DNA of 64,000 nt. Source: Anseranas semipalmata (taxonomy: Eukaryota > Chordata > Aves > Anseriformes > Anseranatidae). Position 1 is the first letter of the stretch. Each line of letters begins with the position of its first letter. The stretch covers positions 233,904-297,903 of the forward strand of contig VXAA01003004.1 of the NCBI GenBank assembly GCA_013399115.1. The letters run 5' to 3'. The notes below the pieces were generated by a model. That model did not search any database and had not been told where the DNA came from. It saw only the letters and a list, made by a program, of their open reading frames with translations. The position numbers were made by a program, and so were the translations under genes. Of the stretch, positions 37,291-49,531 are shown piece by piece.

Positions 37291-38999
37291 GCTCCTTTAA
37301 TTATATAGTTGTAAGGCAGATAAAAATTATTTTCTGATATCACCTGGTATCAAAGGACATCACTCCTACTTTCCATGCACATTATGCAGTGTGCAGGGGA
37401 GGTAATTAAATCTGCAGTAATTATCATACAGGTATTCTAATCTGAATATCCACTGCTCTTTCACACCTGCCCTCACACGAGGGGAAGACAAGTCAGTACT
37501 CAGAAGCGCTAGGAATAGCAAAATTCAGCTTCCTGCCCTAGAAACTGTGTGGGCACCTGTGGGGCTGAGCCCCAGCTCGGGTGCAGGGCAGGACAGAGCT
37601 GTGCCCCGCGGGCAGGAGACCTCGGCCAGCCGTGGCAGGTGCCGCGGTGCCATCTCCTCCTTTGCAAATGGGAAAGACTGGGAGAGATGCAAAGAGGGAT
37701 GAAAGGCCAAAGCGCTCCTTCTGTGTGCTGGACAGGGGCAAGGGGGGACGCCTGGGCTGGGCCATGGACAGACGCCTCTAAATAGGGCTTTTTCCTCGTG
37801 ACCGCTGGAATTTGGCTTCACCTCAGCTGTTAGTAAAGAGCAAGCTTTTTGATTTCTTTGCGCATGAAAAGAAGTGAAGACAATAATATATTCCAGAACA
37901 GTTCAGCTTCTCTTAAGATTTATTATCAGGGAGCTGGAGCCTTGCTAATTGGCTTTTGTTATGCAGCACCGAGCTGGCGCTGAAGAGCTGTCTGCTGGCA
38001 GCAGGTACCTGAGGCCCTGCAGCGTGACAGCGTGTACCAAGGCGTGCTCTTAGAGCTTGGCTTCCCGGTGGCTACCCCCAGCATTGACTGGACATAATGA
38101 AGTATTAGCATAATTAAATGAAGTTGAAAGAAGTGAAAGAACAAGTATAGTGCTACTGCTCTGCTTGTGATCTCTTGAGCCAGCAAAGGAAAGCAAGTAA
38201 TTTTACAAAACAAACTTTGATCTTGAATTGATTTCTTTCATCTTTTCTTTATGTGTCTTTCCAGGCAATGGAAACAGTCCGGAACATCTGACCATGGCTC
38301 CCAAAAGCTTGGGCAGCCTTACAGGACTTTTTCCTGGGACAAACAAGTGAGCTCCCCCAGGGGCATCACGGGCAAGATGTCCATGTGCATCCCTGAAAGC
38401 ACAGCGCATGGCTTACATCGGCACAAGCAAACAAGTAGAGCTGCTTAAATTATTTTCAGCAGAATGTGCTGTTTTGAAAAAGCCACAGTGCATTAGCAAG
38501 GTACACAGCTGTTGGAAGGACCAGGGTTGCCATGTAACCGTTCAAATGCCGGTTGCTGGCAAGGGTGTCTCAGAACTGGCTGCGGGTGGAGAAGAGCCGG
38601 CCCCGCAGGACCGATGCTCTGCTCCCAGGGGCTCGCAGCCAGCGGGCGCGATGCGGTGGCCGGGTGGGGGCACAGACGTCAGCCCCTCCAGGGAGCTCCT
38701 GGCATTCGGGAATGCACGGTGGGGGTGGGAAGCAGCTCCGGCTGGGAAAAGGGTCGGAAGGGGGCATGGTGAAATGTGCAAAAATGCGCAACTTGCCATT
38801 CTAGAAGTGAAAGATTTCATCTTCTGTTCTCAGAAGACCACTTTTCAGTTCAAAACAGGTCTAACTAAAAACAAAAAAAGAACAAAGACGGGTGTAACAA
38901 ATCATTATTAATTTTTTTGTCATTTGAAGTGAAACATTCCTGTCATTTCAGGTCAGCCAAAATGAGATTTGTAGTTTCACATTAAAAAAGGAAGGAAAA
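37291..38999. other. Intergenic or distal 3' flank
   Basis: Mixed sequence with a minus-strand AATAAA at 37919-37924 and GC-rich patches (37.54-37.78 and 38.57-38.78 kb). A plus-strand pyrimidine tract ending in CAG (38230-38264) looks like a splice acceptor, but no matching exon signature follows. Confidence 0.45.
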
Positions 39000-39014
39000 A
39001 AAAATCCATTTTTG

Positions 39015-39020
39015 TTTATT
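39015..39020 (-). terminator. Candidate distal poly(A) signal
   Basis: The minus strand reads AATAAA here. About 15 nt downstream it becomes U-rich (eight T followed by CCTTCC), which is what a downstream cleavage element should look like. This is the best-supported minus-strand poly(A) candidate of those inspected. It would give KCTD16 a 3' UTR of about 7.2 kb. Confidence 0.35.
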
Positions 39021-39843
39021 CCAAACAGTCTGTAAAAAAAATGTGGTTAGTAAAGTCAAAGTTCATTAGTCACAAAGATCTCATCCAGATCATACACCAG
39101 TGCAGCATCGCCACAAACACTTGGAGCCCAGCTATTTGCTGTTACTGGTTCCTGTTACCGGCACCGAACACTTGCATTAATTTGGATATATGTCAGTAGA
39201 ATAAAAAAAGCCTACCCAGAGAAGCAACCTGCATCATTTCTACTAAAAATCTGGCAATAGCAGCATCCCGGCTTCTTGACTGCCTTCCCTGAAGACAAGC
39301 GCGCTGCTGCGTGAGCTCGTGGTTGCCCCAGGCTGGCCCAGCAGAACCCCAATGGCTCCCCACCGCCCCCACCTTCTCCCCATCCCCTCGGCTCCAGGCC
39401 AGGGGCCGCCAAAGGTTAAAAATAATTAGAAAAAAATCATCCCAGGATGTTCAGCCACACAAGTGAGCAATTGCCTGCTTTTCTGGCTCTTCCAGCCCCA
39501 TCCTGCCTACAGCTATGCTTCCCTGTTTGAACCGTGCTAGTGTGGAAGAGCGATGAGAGCGCGGTGACCGGCGGTGCCACGCCACGACTACCCCCAGGCA
39601 GCTGTGCAGGGAGGAAGGGAACATGGCGGTGAACCCAAATTAGGAGTCAGTCATTCCGAGAATGGCTCTGCTGGGGGAGAGGACTGCGAAGGGCTTCCCC
39701 CTGCCCCGCAGCAGCTCCCTGCCTCGCCCGCCGCAGCCCTCGCATCCGGCCGTGCCCCGCGTGTTCTCCAGTCACGACCCAGCCACGGGCTGCCACAACG
39801 CCTTCCCTTCACAGGGCATCTTTAAAAGAAGAAAAAAGTATTT

Positions 39844-39867
39844 CGAAGTATTCTTGGAAATACTTCG
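39844..39867. repeat. Perfect 9-bp hairpin in the probable 3' UTR
   Basis: CGAAGTATT and AATACTTCG flank the hexaloop CTTGGA. If the 3' UTR reaches 39 kb, the complementary hairpin would be present in KCTD16 mRNA. Confidence 0.65.
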
Positions 39868-40130
39868 GCATGTAACCCTTGATACAGTGATGGCTTTTCC
39901 AGAGGGACTGCTCCTGGTGACAGTACTTTCCAATCACGGCATCAGAAAATCTCTGTTCAAGGTGGGGAGGAAGAAGATGCCAACCTGCGATTGCTGACCT
40001 GGTGCTTTCAGCCCCCCTCAGACAGAAATGAGGAAAAACCAAAAACTTCAGCGGAGAGTTATCCCCCATCTGCAAGGAACTGGTTAACATGAAGCAATGC
40101 TCAATCACAGTGGGCGAGAAAGCATGTATG

Positions 40131-40152
40131 TATCTACATATATATTTATGTA

Positions 40153-40185
<33 letters not shown>
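40131..40185. repeat. TA/TG microsatellite
   Basis: TATG and TGTG units followed by an uninterrupted TA run of 25 nt (40161-40185). Confidence 0.95.
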
Positions 40186-40208
40186 GACAGGTGAAGGATA
40201 CCAACCTA

Positions 40209-40253
40209 TTTATTCTTGTCTGTGCTCTTACAGTGTATATGCACAGATTTATT
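40209..40253 (-). terminator. Tandem candidate poly(A) signals
   Basis: Two minus-strand AATAAA hexamers lie 39 bp apart, at 40248-40253 and 40209-40214. Moderately GU-rich sequence follows each one. The TA/TG microsatellite at 40131-40185 lies just downstream of the second. Confidence 0.3.
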
Positions 40254-42953
40254 TGAATGGCAGACACAAATTAGCTGCACTTTTCAGCCACCCGATGCCA
40301 CAATGCTGATAGCTGTACTTTTCTCCAGCATATCGTGTAACACCGGACCCACATGCGGGAACCATTAATATATAATTGCTCTCTTCATTTACTGGGATCC
40401 TAAACAAAGGGTCAGCTCGTGTGCCAGCAGTGACGCTGGAGCAGAAGGGCAACAGCAACACTTCCTTTACCACCTCAGAGCCGCTACACACAGGCTTGTT
40501 TGGGAGCTGGACCCAAGCCACCCGGCGGGCGCTGCTGGGCGAATGACTGCACAGGTCACCGGTGTGACTGCTTTGGTTTTTCCCAACTTGTTTCTTTCTT
40601 TCTCAGTGTTATTTGTACCAGGGAAATACAGCAGGCTAAAAGCTACATTTTTTTTTTTTTTTTTACATACCACAGTAGAAACAGTTACTGAGTTATATTT
40701 GTCAGCGTCACAGTAGTTTATGCATATTTGCTATTCACAGACTGCAGAATATTGCCAATAACCTCACTGGTGGGGACTGACAACACGGAGATACATGCAT
40801 TCATGTGAGACCATAATCAATGATGTCTATACTGTATTAAGCACATTCATTTTTTTAAACACCTTCCAGTAAAATCGATTCCTTTAGATTTGTAGTTAAA
40901 ACTTTTTTTTTTTTCCACAATTACGCACAAAATAACCTGTAAACAATTTGACATTACACTTATGTACAAGTGAACCACGTCGGAAAGTAGAAGAGGTAAT
41001 TCAGTGGGTGCCACTTAATCTACATCAATGTGCAACAGACTGACTCAGCCTCGGCAAAGTCATTAAGTGCTTGTATGAGGTCCGAAAATGTAACATGAGC
41101 AAGGCCCCGTAGAGATCACAAAGTCACAAGTCACCAAACCCCCCTCTACATCCTGCGTTGGCTGTGAGAATATTGCACTGCGGCACTCGCTCCTCTAGCA
41201 CGCGCGCCCCTCGGCCGGAGCCCGCGGGCCCCCCAGCAGGACAGGAGCGCCGGGGGCCCCGTGCCCCCGCTGCTTCGCGCTGGGAGGTTTGGCCTCTGCT
41301 TAGCTCTGAACTCCACTTTTTTGTGTTCGCTTTATCATTGCTATAGTTTAAAATATGTAAGAGCATTCTTATAAACTGATTTTTAGCTAAGTAAGTGATA
41401 TCGATGCCAAGAATAATAAAGAATGTCTTTTTATAATATAAATAATTTAAAAGTGCTTTTTTGTTCTTTTACTATTAATCTACAAAACCCCGTTGGGGCA
41501 TAAACTATCCATAAGACTGGACAATCATTTTGTACCATGATATACATGGGGCCTTATGCATAAAGTACTCTGAATGTCAAGTCCACGTGCATACTCGCAA
41601 CGATGGAAAGGGCTTCACGGCGGGGTAGGAAGTCGGAAAGGTCTCTTCAGCCTTTCTAGGGCTAGGAGAGCGCTGTGAGAGATGGCCGAAGGTCTCGGTT
41701 ACACTGTGCTCACTGCCAATACAGCTCAACCTAGTGTTCTCCTTCAGCCCACAGCGTTGCAAAGAGGAGGAACAAACTGACTCACAAAACTAGAATTAAA
41801 AACCCCAAACATTTCCACCAGAGTACTGTGAAGCATCTGTATGGGGCATGCATGACCTAGGGGAAAGAAAGAATTTGGTCCATGTGGGTCTGTGTAAACT
41901 CCCATGTTCTCCCTTTGTCTCCCTCTGATGTCTGAGTCCTGCTCAGGGTCTCCTCGAGGTGGCTGGGTTGTAGCAGCGGCCCCGCAAACACCGCTCACTG
42001 GGGCGGAGAACGGCCCAAACTGCTGCGGGGGGAGCCCAGGACCCCATGGCTGTGGGGGTGCATGGGGCTGCACCGAGAGCAGCCCGAGCTGGGGGTGCCA
42101 CCACGCCCCGGCCCTGCACCCCTGGGCCATGCACAGCTGCCCCCAGGTCCCCCCCAGGTCCCCCAGGCGCACCGAGGCAGCCAGAGGTCAGCTCCGCGCC
42201 CTGCCCACGGCAGGACCCGGCTGCTGCACGCAGGCGTGACGAACGCTGGGAGTGGCCGTGAATGACATTACAGTTACATGGCTTTCTCCCATCCTCACTG
42301 ACACAAGTGCCCGTTTTTTGTGAGAAAAGGTGTTCTGCGAGTCTCAGTCCCACTGAAGTCAATGTATGTTCTCAAATTAATTTCAGCAGAACTCATATTT
42401 GGTCTTAGGCATGCACGGAAAGTAGCTCAAAGACCAGTTTGCTCCCCAGATACTTGAGAAAGAATAAAGTCCTCTGATAACTGACTGTCATTTGGGCTTG
42501 CTACCAGTAAGTGACCAAAAATGTCCTAGGGACCGGCAGAAGTTCTTTCACTGAAACAAATTAGAATTGAGTCAAAAACCAGCTACATTGTAGACAATTT
42601 TGTTATTCCAATCCCATTTCCCCACTGCATCACCTCCATCTCCCTTCTTGTCCTCATCACCTCGGCTCAGCCGCGAGCAGGAGCAGGGCCGCATCCTGCC
42701 CGCTGCCACCCGCGCCTGCGCAGCCCCCGTGAGAAGCCCGGCGGGGAGGACGGTGCCCGGGGTCCGAGCAGTGACCCCATCTCGCTGCCGCTGTCCTGAC
42801 GGGGCTGGAGGAGCCGTTTGGTACCCCCGGGGCAGGAGCTCCTCCCGCACCTCTCGGTGAGCGGTACCGGCTCCTGCAGGCGGAGAACGAACCTTGCCAG
42901 CAAGGCACGAATTCCTGCCTTGCATCCCGAGGTGCATGTGTGTATCTCCCTAG

Positions 42954-43010
42954 CTATATATATGTATATGTATTTGTATATATGTGTATATGCATATGTA
43001 CGTATGTATG
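42954..43010. repeat. Imperfect TA/TG/TATG microsatellite
   Basis: Interrupted TATATG, TGTATA and GTATGTATG units over about 57 bp between CpG-rich flanks. Confidence 0.93.
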
Positions 43011-43497
43011 ATGCTATTTTAGGGAAGACGTCTTCCCAAGGAAATGCTCCATGCCTGGGGTGGCCCTGCGGCTGGTGACGGCGGCAGATTTGGTGCCCAA
43101 AGCCTGGCTCTGGAAAAGCAGCTGAGGCAAGGGGGCAAGGAGGGGACGCCTGGGACAAGGGCGGGCAGCAGGAGCGGACGCTGCGCAGCACCCCGCGTTC
43201 GCCCAGCTCCCATCTGGGGCAGCTGGCTCCCACGAATTGCACAAGGGCTCGTGCGAGCTTGCCAGTCAGCCTGAACCCAAAAGCCTCGAAGCACAAGCCC
43301 CAGTCCCAAACTAGCCTGTACAACGACCGCAGCGTCAGGTACGGCAGTAACGCAGCAGTGCCTAGAACAACACAGCACACGCGCGTGCACCTGCCCGTGC
43401 CCGGGCACTCATCTCCTCGCACGCCTGCCCAGCCGGCGACACAGCACCGTGCCTCCTCGCGGGCCGGGCCTGCCCGTGGTTACTGAAGTTTAAGACC

Positions 43498-43503
43498 TTT
43501 ATT
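43498..43503 (-). terminator. Candidate proximal poly(A) signal
   Basis: This is the first minus-strand AATAAA after the KCTD16 stop codon, about 2.7 kb downstream of it. The sequence beyond it (GGTCTTAAACTTCAG) is only weakly GU-rich, so use is uncertain. Confidence 0.22.
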
Positions 43504-43656
43504 TCTGTAGCGCTGGAGAGTAACCATTGCATCTAAAGCTGAAGACATGAAGGTCACATAAATCAAGCCCGTTCGGGTGTATTTCATTGGGTCTAATTTT
43601 TCCACAGTTATTAATCACCACGCAGTCCTGTGCACCCCGAGCATCACTCTGGGAAG

Positions 43657-43672
43657 GCGCGCGCACGCGCAC
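43657..43672. repeat. Alternating GC/AC tract
   Basis: Sixteen bases of strict purine-pyrimidine alternation (GCGCGCGCACGCGCAC), a composition able to adopt Z-DNA. Confidence 0.8.
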
Positions 43673-44640
43673 CCGGAGCCATTCTTTCACTCTGTCACTC
43701 GTATTTCATAGCCCAAATACTTGTGATGTGAAAAGGAGCCGGGGAATGCCCTGGAGTGATGGAAGCTGCATGATCCATCCCGAACTGTGCACGTGGCTGG
43801 AAGTCCTCTGGGAGAGCCCCATTTGCTCCCCAGTTTTGTTAAAACCGTGGCTTGGTGCCAGGGCAGGGGGAAAATGCTATAAAGCAACAAACTGCTAAGA
43901 GGAGCCAGATCTGTGCATCTCACGTGTAAAAATTCGATTTCAGTGTAAAAATCTGTCTTTTTAGCAAGGGAGTGGAGGGTGGCACAACTACCATGCTTGA
44001 AGTTGAGTGTGAGGGAATGTCTCAAAACCTGAACTGGTTCTAGAGCCTGACCTCGAGAAGAGCTGTTTTCTCATTTAGACCAGCAGTTCCCAGGTCAGAC
44101 CCTCTATTTCCCTGTCCTCACCCTGCCTTATCAATACCGCATGCTTGTTGCAAGGTACAGCACCCTTCTTGGGTGTAAAACCACAGCAGAGATGATGCCA
44201 AACTGCTACGCCCAAGCCCTGCTCTCCAATGACTCGGAGATGTATTGCTGGGAGGCTTGGCTCCTCTCCTTGCAGGCAGCTGGTGCTTAGGGATCGCTCT
44301 GGACACGAACTGCTTCCTTTTTTGCTGGTAAAATTTGCATCCTCACCAATAAACTCCTGCCTGACATCTGCAGCCAAGCGAGGGGCGTGAAGCCTTGCTC
44401 ATGCGGACCTCGGGATTCTTCCGGCAAAACACAAACTCCCTTGCCAGTTGTGTGCGAACAACAGAGCCCTGCAAGCGTGAAGGAACCACCTGACTGAAAC
44501 TGCATTAACAGCAGCAGAAATAATCTGTGCACATTTGATATCATCTCCCAGAGCAGTCTGAAATTCAAGAGCTCTGGAACCTGAAGGATGCTAAATAAGT
44601 CAGAACCAAAGTGGTTTGTTTTACCAGCACTATCGCCACC

Positions 44641-44667
44641 CATATATACATATATATATATATATGT
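44641..44667. repeat. TA microsatellite
   Basis: CATATATACA followed by a TA run. Being largely self-complementary, it could fold as RNA. Confidence 0.93.
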
Positions 44668-45496
44668 ACCCTTCCTTTTCTGCCTTTAGAAAATGAATAA
44701 CTCCTCTCAAATGCTCCGAGTAGCTTGTTCCCAAGTTGTCTGGAGCAGTTCACTCTTCTGCAGCTCCTGTGGCCGGCCCCAGCACCCCGTGCTCCCCGCA
44801 GAGCTCAGCCCCCGCTCGCAGGGCGCTCTGCTGCCCGGCCCCTGCTGCCGGCTCCCGCAGCAGCCGCAGCGCCCACACGCTGCACCCCACGCGCCCGCCC
44901 GCTGCCCTTCCCCGGGCTCCCACACGCCTGCGGGCCCTGGGGGATGCTCAGCGCAGTTGCTGACTCGCGCCACGGGCCATGGACAGGACCTGCACCCAGA
45001 CAGCACCTCTGTCACGGAATATGGCTGCGTCCTTCTTGATTTTCAATTTTCTCTTGAAACACGTGCAGCTGCAATGGCACCACTCCTGTCCTCTAGCAAT
45101 CGATTCCCTGCCAGTCAAAGCATTAAACCTGTCTTGTTAGGCTGATAATTTCTCGTATTTGCTTCTGTGCCGGACGGGACCGAGCACCTGCTCTCCGTGC
45201 CGGCTCGAGCCAAGCGCTGCTGGCAGACGTGCCTGGCGGGTGGGCAGAGACCCGCCATCCCCGCCGCACCGCAGCTCCGCCTGCCCTCGCTCCACCTGGA
45301 AAAGTTCCCGCGTCTTTCCACGGCAATCGTTACAGGTTCAGCCCCTTGTCAGCAGAAAGCCTTGAGGGACACGAGAAGAGGTGAGGGGAGGACACAGATG
45401 GAATGAGATCACCAGAAACAAATGGAATATTTGGCTGATGGCAACAAAGACCCACACACTTGTCCCTGGTCTCCACTGAAATGCATTTACAGTGTC

Positions 45497-45564
45497 TCAG
45501 AGAAGGAAAAGAGAAGAGAGAGAGTGAGAGGCAGCGAGATGGGGTTTCTCATGGGGTTTCTTTA
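45497..45564. repeat. Purine-rich tract with duplicated 12-mer
   Basis: A GA-rich run (GAGAAGGAAAAGAGAAGAGA and following) is followed by two adjacent copies of ATGGGGTTTCTC/T. Confidence 0.7.
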
Positions 45565-45675
45565 CTATTCAACCCTCAAAGACCTGAAGAAGAACTGGAA
45601 CATCTACAGCCGCTAAAAATTGCTCTTTTCTGAGAAAGTGCAGTTATAAGGAGAGAGCCAGAAAATCTTTAAGCA

Positions 45676-45763
45676 ATATATATTGATATATATATACACA
45701 TATATATATACACAGAGATATATATACACACATATATATATATGCACATATATATATACACAC
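45676..45763. repeat. TA/CA microsatellite
   Basis: About 88 bp of interspersed TATATA, TACACA and one CAGAGA unit. It is the longest microsatellite in the window, about 450 bp beyond the KCTD16 stop codon and so within the 3' UTR. Confidence 0.95.
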
Positions 45764-46211
45764 GTGCTTAAGGTAAACTGCCATGGCATAGCTTGCTTCT
45801 TCGAGCAGTGCACACCCCTCTAAACCACCGAGCTAAAAGGAGGATGCAGAAGGCACGCGGCCACGCGCCACCCAGCCGCTGCCTGCTTGCGCACGCTGTT
45901 CACACCGGCACCAGCAGCATCTGCACGCGAGCATCCTGCGTTGTCGGTATTGTTGTGCCCTTAAGGTATTCAGCTTGTGTAAGACTCAGAGTTTACAAAT
46001 AAAAGCGTTTGTCATTGTGCTTCCACGACTGGAAAAATATCGTTACCCTATGACTATAAATGTTAAGGTGAAATAGGCAAATTAGGCAGTACTATAGAGA
46101 TGGATTTTTTTTTTGTGTGACCTAACAAATAATTATTATTGGGAATTATTTTTGTATCGCTTAGTATCTCACTCTAATGGCAATAAGGCTCTGCGCCTTC
46201 CCACCCGGAGC

Positions 46212-46802
<591 letters not shown>

Positions 46803-48131
46803 TCATCGGCCAGCGGTGTCCCCGTCCCCCCGCCCTGACCCGCGGAACCAGCTGCCCGCGCAGGAGGGCTTGTCCAGCTGTGAACGGAGGCTTCTGGGAA
46901 ACACGCTCCTTCGTTTGCATAATCCATCGGTGATGGGAACCCCTGGACAGAATTTAATTTATTTCCCGATTCATGTAGCACATGGCTTGATTTTTTTTTC
47001 AGCTGGAGACTTGCCCAAATGTAATAATCCACGACAAAGGGGAAGAGCTGGCATTGATAAAAACTGTTCCCTGACCAAACCGCTGTGATAATCATGGATT
47101 TAAATGTCATTTGGAAGCATCCATCTTCCCACTAAAATGTAATTATCATTTCCAGCTCGTGCAGATTGGTAACATTATCCAGATCAAGAAACATAATGTA
47201 GCCGAGCAGCTTCCCACCAGGCACGCAGCCCTGCTCTCCCAGAAGGAGGAAGCGTGGGCGCTGCGGCCGGTCCTGCACACCTGGTGCTCCATCAGCCCCC
47301 CCAGCTCTCCGGCAGCCGCGGTGCTGTGACCGGGCTGGGGGGGACGCGCAGCACCGGGACCACGAGGCAGCTCTGCCCTCGGCCCCTTGAGACCCTGGGA
47401 ACAGGGGGGGACGTGTCGCTGCCACCTCCAAAACCCCGCGCCTTGGGAGAGCGGGCCCTGGGAGAGGGGTCCTGCAGGCCCGCGGGCTGGTTGTTACAAA
47501 GCAGCCCCGCAGACAGTCGCTGCTCTGCTCTCCCACTTCTCCATCTTTTTTTGAACTTGTGAACACAAAGCACATAATTTACAGAAAGAGGGGGAAAAAA
47601 CAAAAATCAGAAAGCCCCTCCCTCTCTCTTCCTTGCTCTTCCTCTGCAATGATGGAGGAGTCTTTCAGTCTGTGAGCTGTGTGGCTAAATTAAATTTAAG
47701 ACCTGCTCTGTATGTTGTCTGAAAAAAAGTCAATAACGGCTAAATTGAAATTACTTACAATTTGCTTGGCTTTGACAAAGGCATTGTGTACCGAGCCTCT
47801 GTAAAAGCCTGGCCGCGTGTGCTTCTGACACGCATCCACCAGCCGTGCTGACTTGCAGCTCCTTGCTGCAGCCGACGTCGCAGCTCGGCCACGGTGTCCT
47901 GCAAAACCAGCCCCACGGGACCAACCCCGCCGAGCGCTGCCAGCCCTGCTCCTGGTGGAGCCGGACCCTCCTGCCTCCTGGCCAGGCTCTGCGCTGCACC
48001 CCGCTGCTGCTGCTGTCTCCTGGCTCACCCAAAAAGCCAGCCGTGTGCCCTGCTGCTTGCGTGCACTCACGGGTAGCAGCGAATCCGGGAGGAGATGCGT
48101 TTGGTGAGCACCACTGCTGCCACCCGCTCTC

Positions 48132-48170
48132 AATGACATTTAATGATATTTAATGACATTTAATGACATT
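48132..48170. repeat. 10-bp tandem repeat
   Basis: Four near-identical copies of AATGACATTT (the second reads AATGATATTT, the last is one base short), in the KCTD16 intron. Confidence 0.9.
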
Positions 48171-48779
48171 CTCCTGCCAGGATGCGAGGTTCCCTCCTGG
48201 CAGGGCTGAGCTCTGGGCAGTGCCGGGGCCACTCGCCTGCTCCCACGCTCACCTGAATGACATCTGAGCAACGAGTCGAGAGGGAAAAGTCACCGCCGGG
48301 CCAGTTCCCAGCTCCACGCCGTGCAACCCCCTGCTCCAAGCAGGACAATCCCGCTCAGCCTCCCAGGGGTTCCCAAGCGAACCCGCCGGGACGTGGAGCT
48401 GCAGCACACGCAGCAGGCCCGCAAGGCCTGGCTCCACAGGCTGCCGCCGCGCAGCCGGGGAACAGAGCTCCCGCGGGCACCCGGCGTGTCGGCACTGCCC
48501 CGGCACTGAGCGCCGGGCACCAACCACCAGACCGCTGCAGCGGCGCAGGACATCACTACAGCCACCTAATGAAATTGCTTAGTTAATTAGTAGCTATTCT
48601 ACCCAACGCTGGTGCTCAAGATAAGAGAAGAAACATAGGTGACAGTGAGAGTGAAGGGGAGGCAGCACCGGGGCAGGGCCGCCTTTCTGTCCGTGCCCCG
48701 CTACAAGACCTCACCACAAGCTGGGTTACAACACCCCACGTGCTTCACTGCCGCTCCCATTGCGGGCTTGTCCTGGGGC

Positions 48780-49210
48780 TGCCCTCAGGCTGAACGCGCG
48801 GGACGGGCGCTCGCCCAACCCGGCTGCCGGGGCAGCGCGGCTGCCGAAGCCTCCGCCGGGCAGAAGCGGCCGGGCTGTCCCCGGGTGGCACCAAGGCACA
48901 CTCCCTCCAGCTCGTCCACGGGAAACCTAACGAGCTCCCGGCTCTCCCGCCCGCTGGAGGTGCAGCCCACGTCTCCCCGGGAAGCTTTTCTCACCTGTGA
49001 GTCGCGGGCAGACGCGGTAAGGATTTCCGCACCAAGTATCGACTTGCTTCGCTTGTGATCGCAGGCCTGCGGGGACCCCAGCGCCCGCCCCACGCCCCGC
49101 GCACCCCCTGGCTTGGAGGGGCCGCCGGGCGCTCCGCTCCCCCAGCAACAGCAGGGAGGAGACGGGGCCGGACCGCCCTGGGGTGGCGGAGCGGGCAGGG
49201 ACCCACCTGC
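48780..49210. other. Intronic CpG-rich patch
   Basis: A CpG-dense stretch in the KCTD16 intron just upstream of an AT-rich segment and the CR1 end. Its open frames overlap on both strands and are unrecognised. It could be an internal CpG island or GC-biased intron. Confidence 0.45.
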
Positions 49211-49417
49211 TGCCATCCGGCACCTCTGGAGTGTATGCTTCATTACCACAGAACAAGCCTTTTATAACTTAATTAAGACCTAATAAATGCTAATTTCACT
49301 TAATGAATATTCAGCAACTGTGGGCATACCGCAGGCGAGCCGGGAGGCAGAAAGGTATCTCTTCGGGAGGCAGAATGGCAAAAACCAGGCCAGAGCCAGG
49401 TGCTGGAAACAGCCGCA

Positions 49418-49531
49418 GGTCTGGGGCAGCCTGCTCCGGCGGGAGGTGTCCCTGCCCACGGCAGGGGTGGAACTGGCTGGTCCTCAAGGTCCCTTCCAAC
49501 CCAGACCGTTCTGCAATTCTATGATCCTGTG
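49418..49531 (+). mobile_element. CR1 LINE 3' end fragment
   Basis: The sequence follows the avian CR1 3' end closely: GGGAGGTGTCCCTGCCC, then GGCAGGGGTGGAACTGG, then TCAAGGTCCCTTCCAACCC, ending in the octamer-type tail ATTCTATGATCCTGTGA. CR1 elements are non-LTR retrotransposons, usually 5'-truncated as here. It lies in the KCTD16 intron, antisense to the gene. It is the best preserved repeat in the window. Confidence 0.93.

Larger units (their letters stand above)
39000..46211 (-). other. KCTD16: Probable KCTD16 3' untranslated region (left limit uncertain)
   Basis: The region begins directly after the stop codon and must start with 3' UTR. There is no minus-strand AATAAA between the stop and 43503, so the UTR is at least about 2.7 kb if a canonical signal is used. 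The stretches 40.68-41.56 kb and 38.8-39.2 kb are AT-rich and resemble UTR sequence, with U-rich runs and UUAUUUAU-type elements on the minus strand near 41.44 kb. GC-rich patches interrupt it at 41.2, 42.0-42.3, 42.66-43.48 and 44.75-45.3 kb. Four TA/TG microsatellites lie inside it. The left limit used here is the poly(A) signal candidate at 39015, and a shorter UTR is possible. Confidence 0.4.

Noticed and set aside
38230..38264. Strong plus-strand splice-acceptor-like pyrimidine tract ending in CAG
   Set aside because: No coding signature or matching donor-bounded exon follows. It may still belong to a non-coding RNA but cannot be supported.
42667..43422. 251-codon open frame on the minus strand
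   Set aside because: It runs straight through a TA/TG microsatellite (giving an IYIYI-type stretch) and CpG-rich sequence, and looks incidental.
47757..47800. Possible 40-nt minus-strand microexon (TTTTACAG acceptor, GTAAGT donor) in the KCTD16 intron
   Set aside because: KCTD16 protein continuity needs no extra exon here, since the last exon length fits the known protein. Short acceptor/donor pairs arise by chance.
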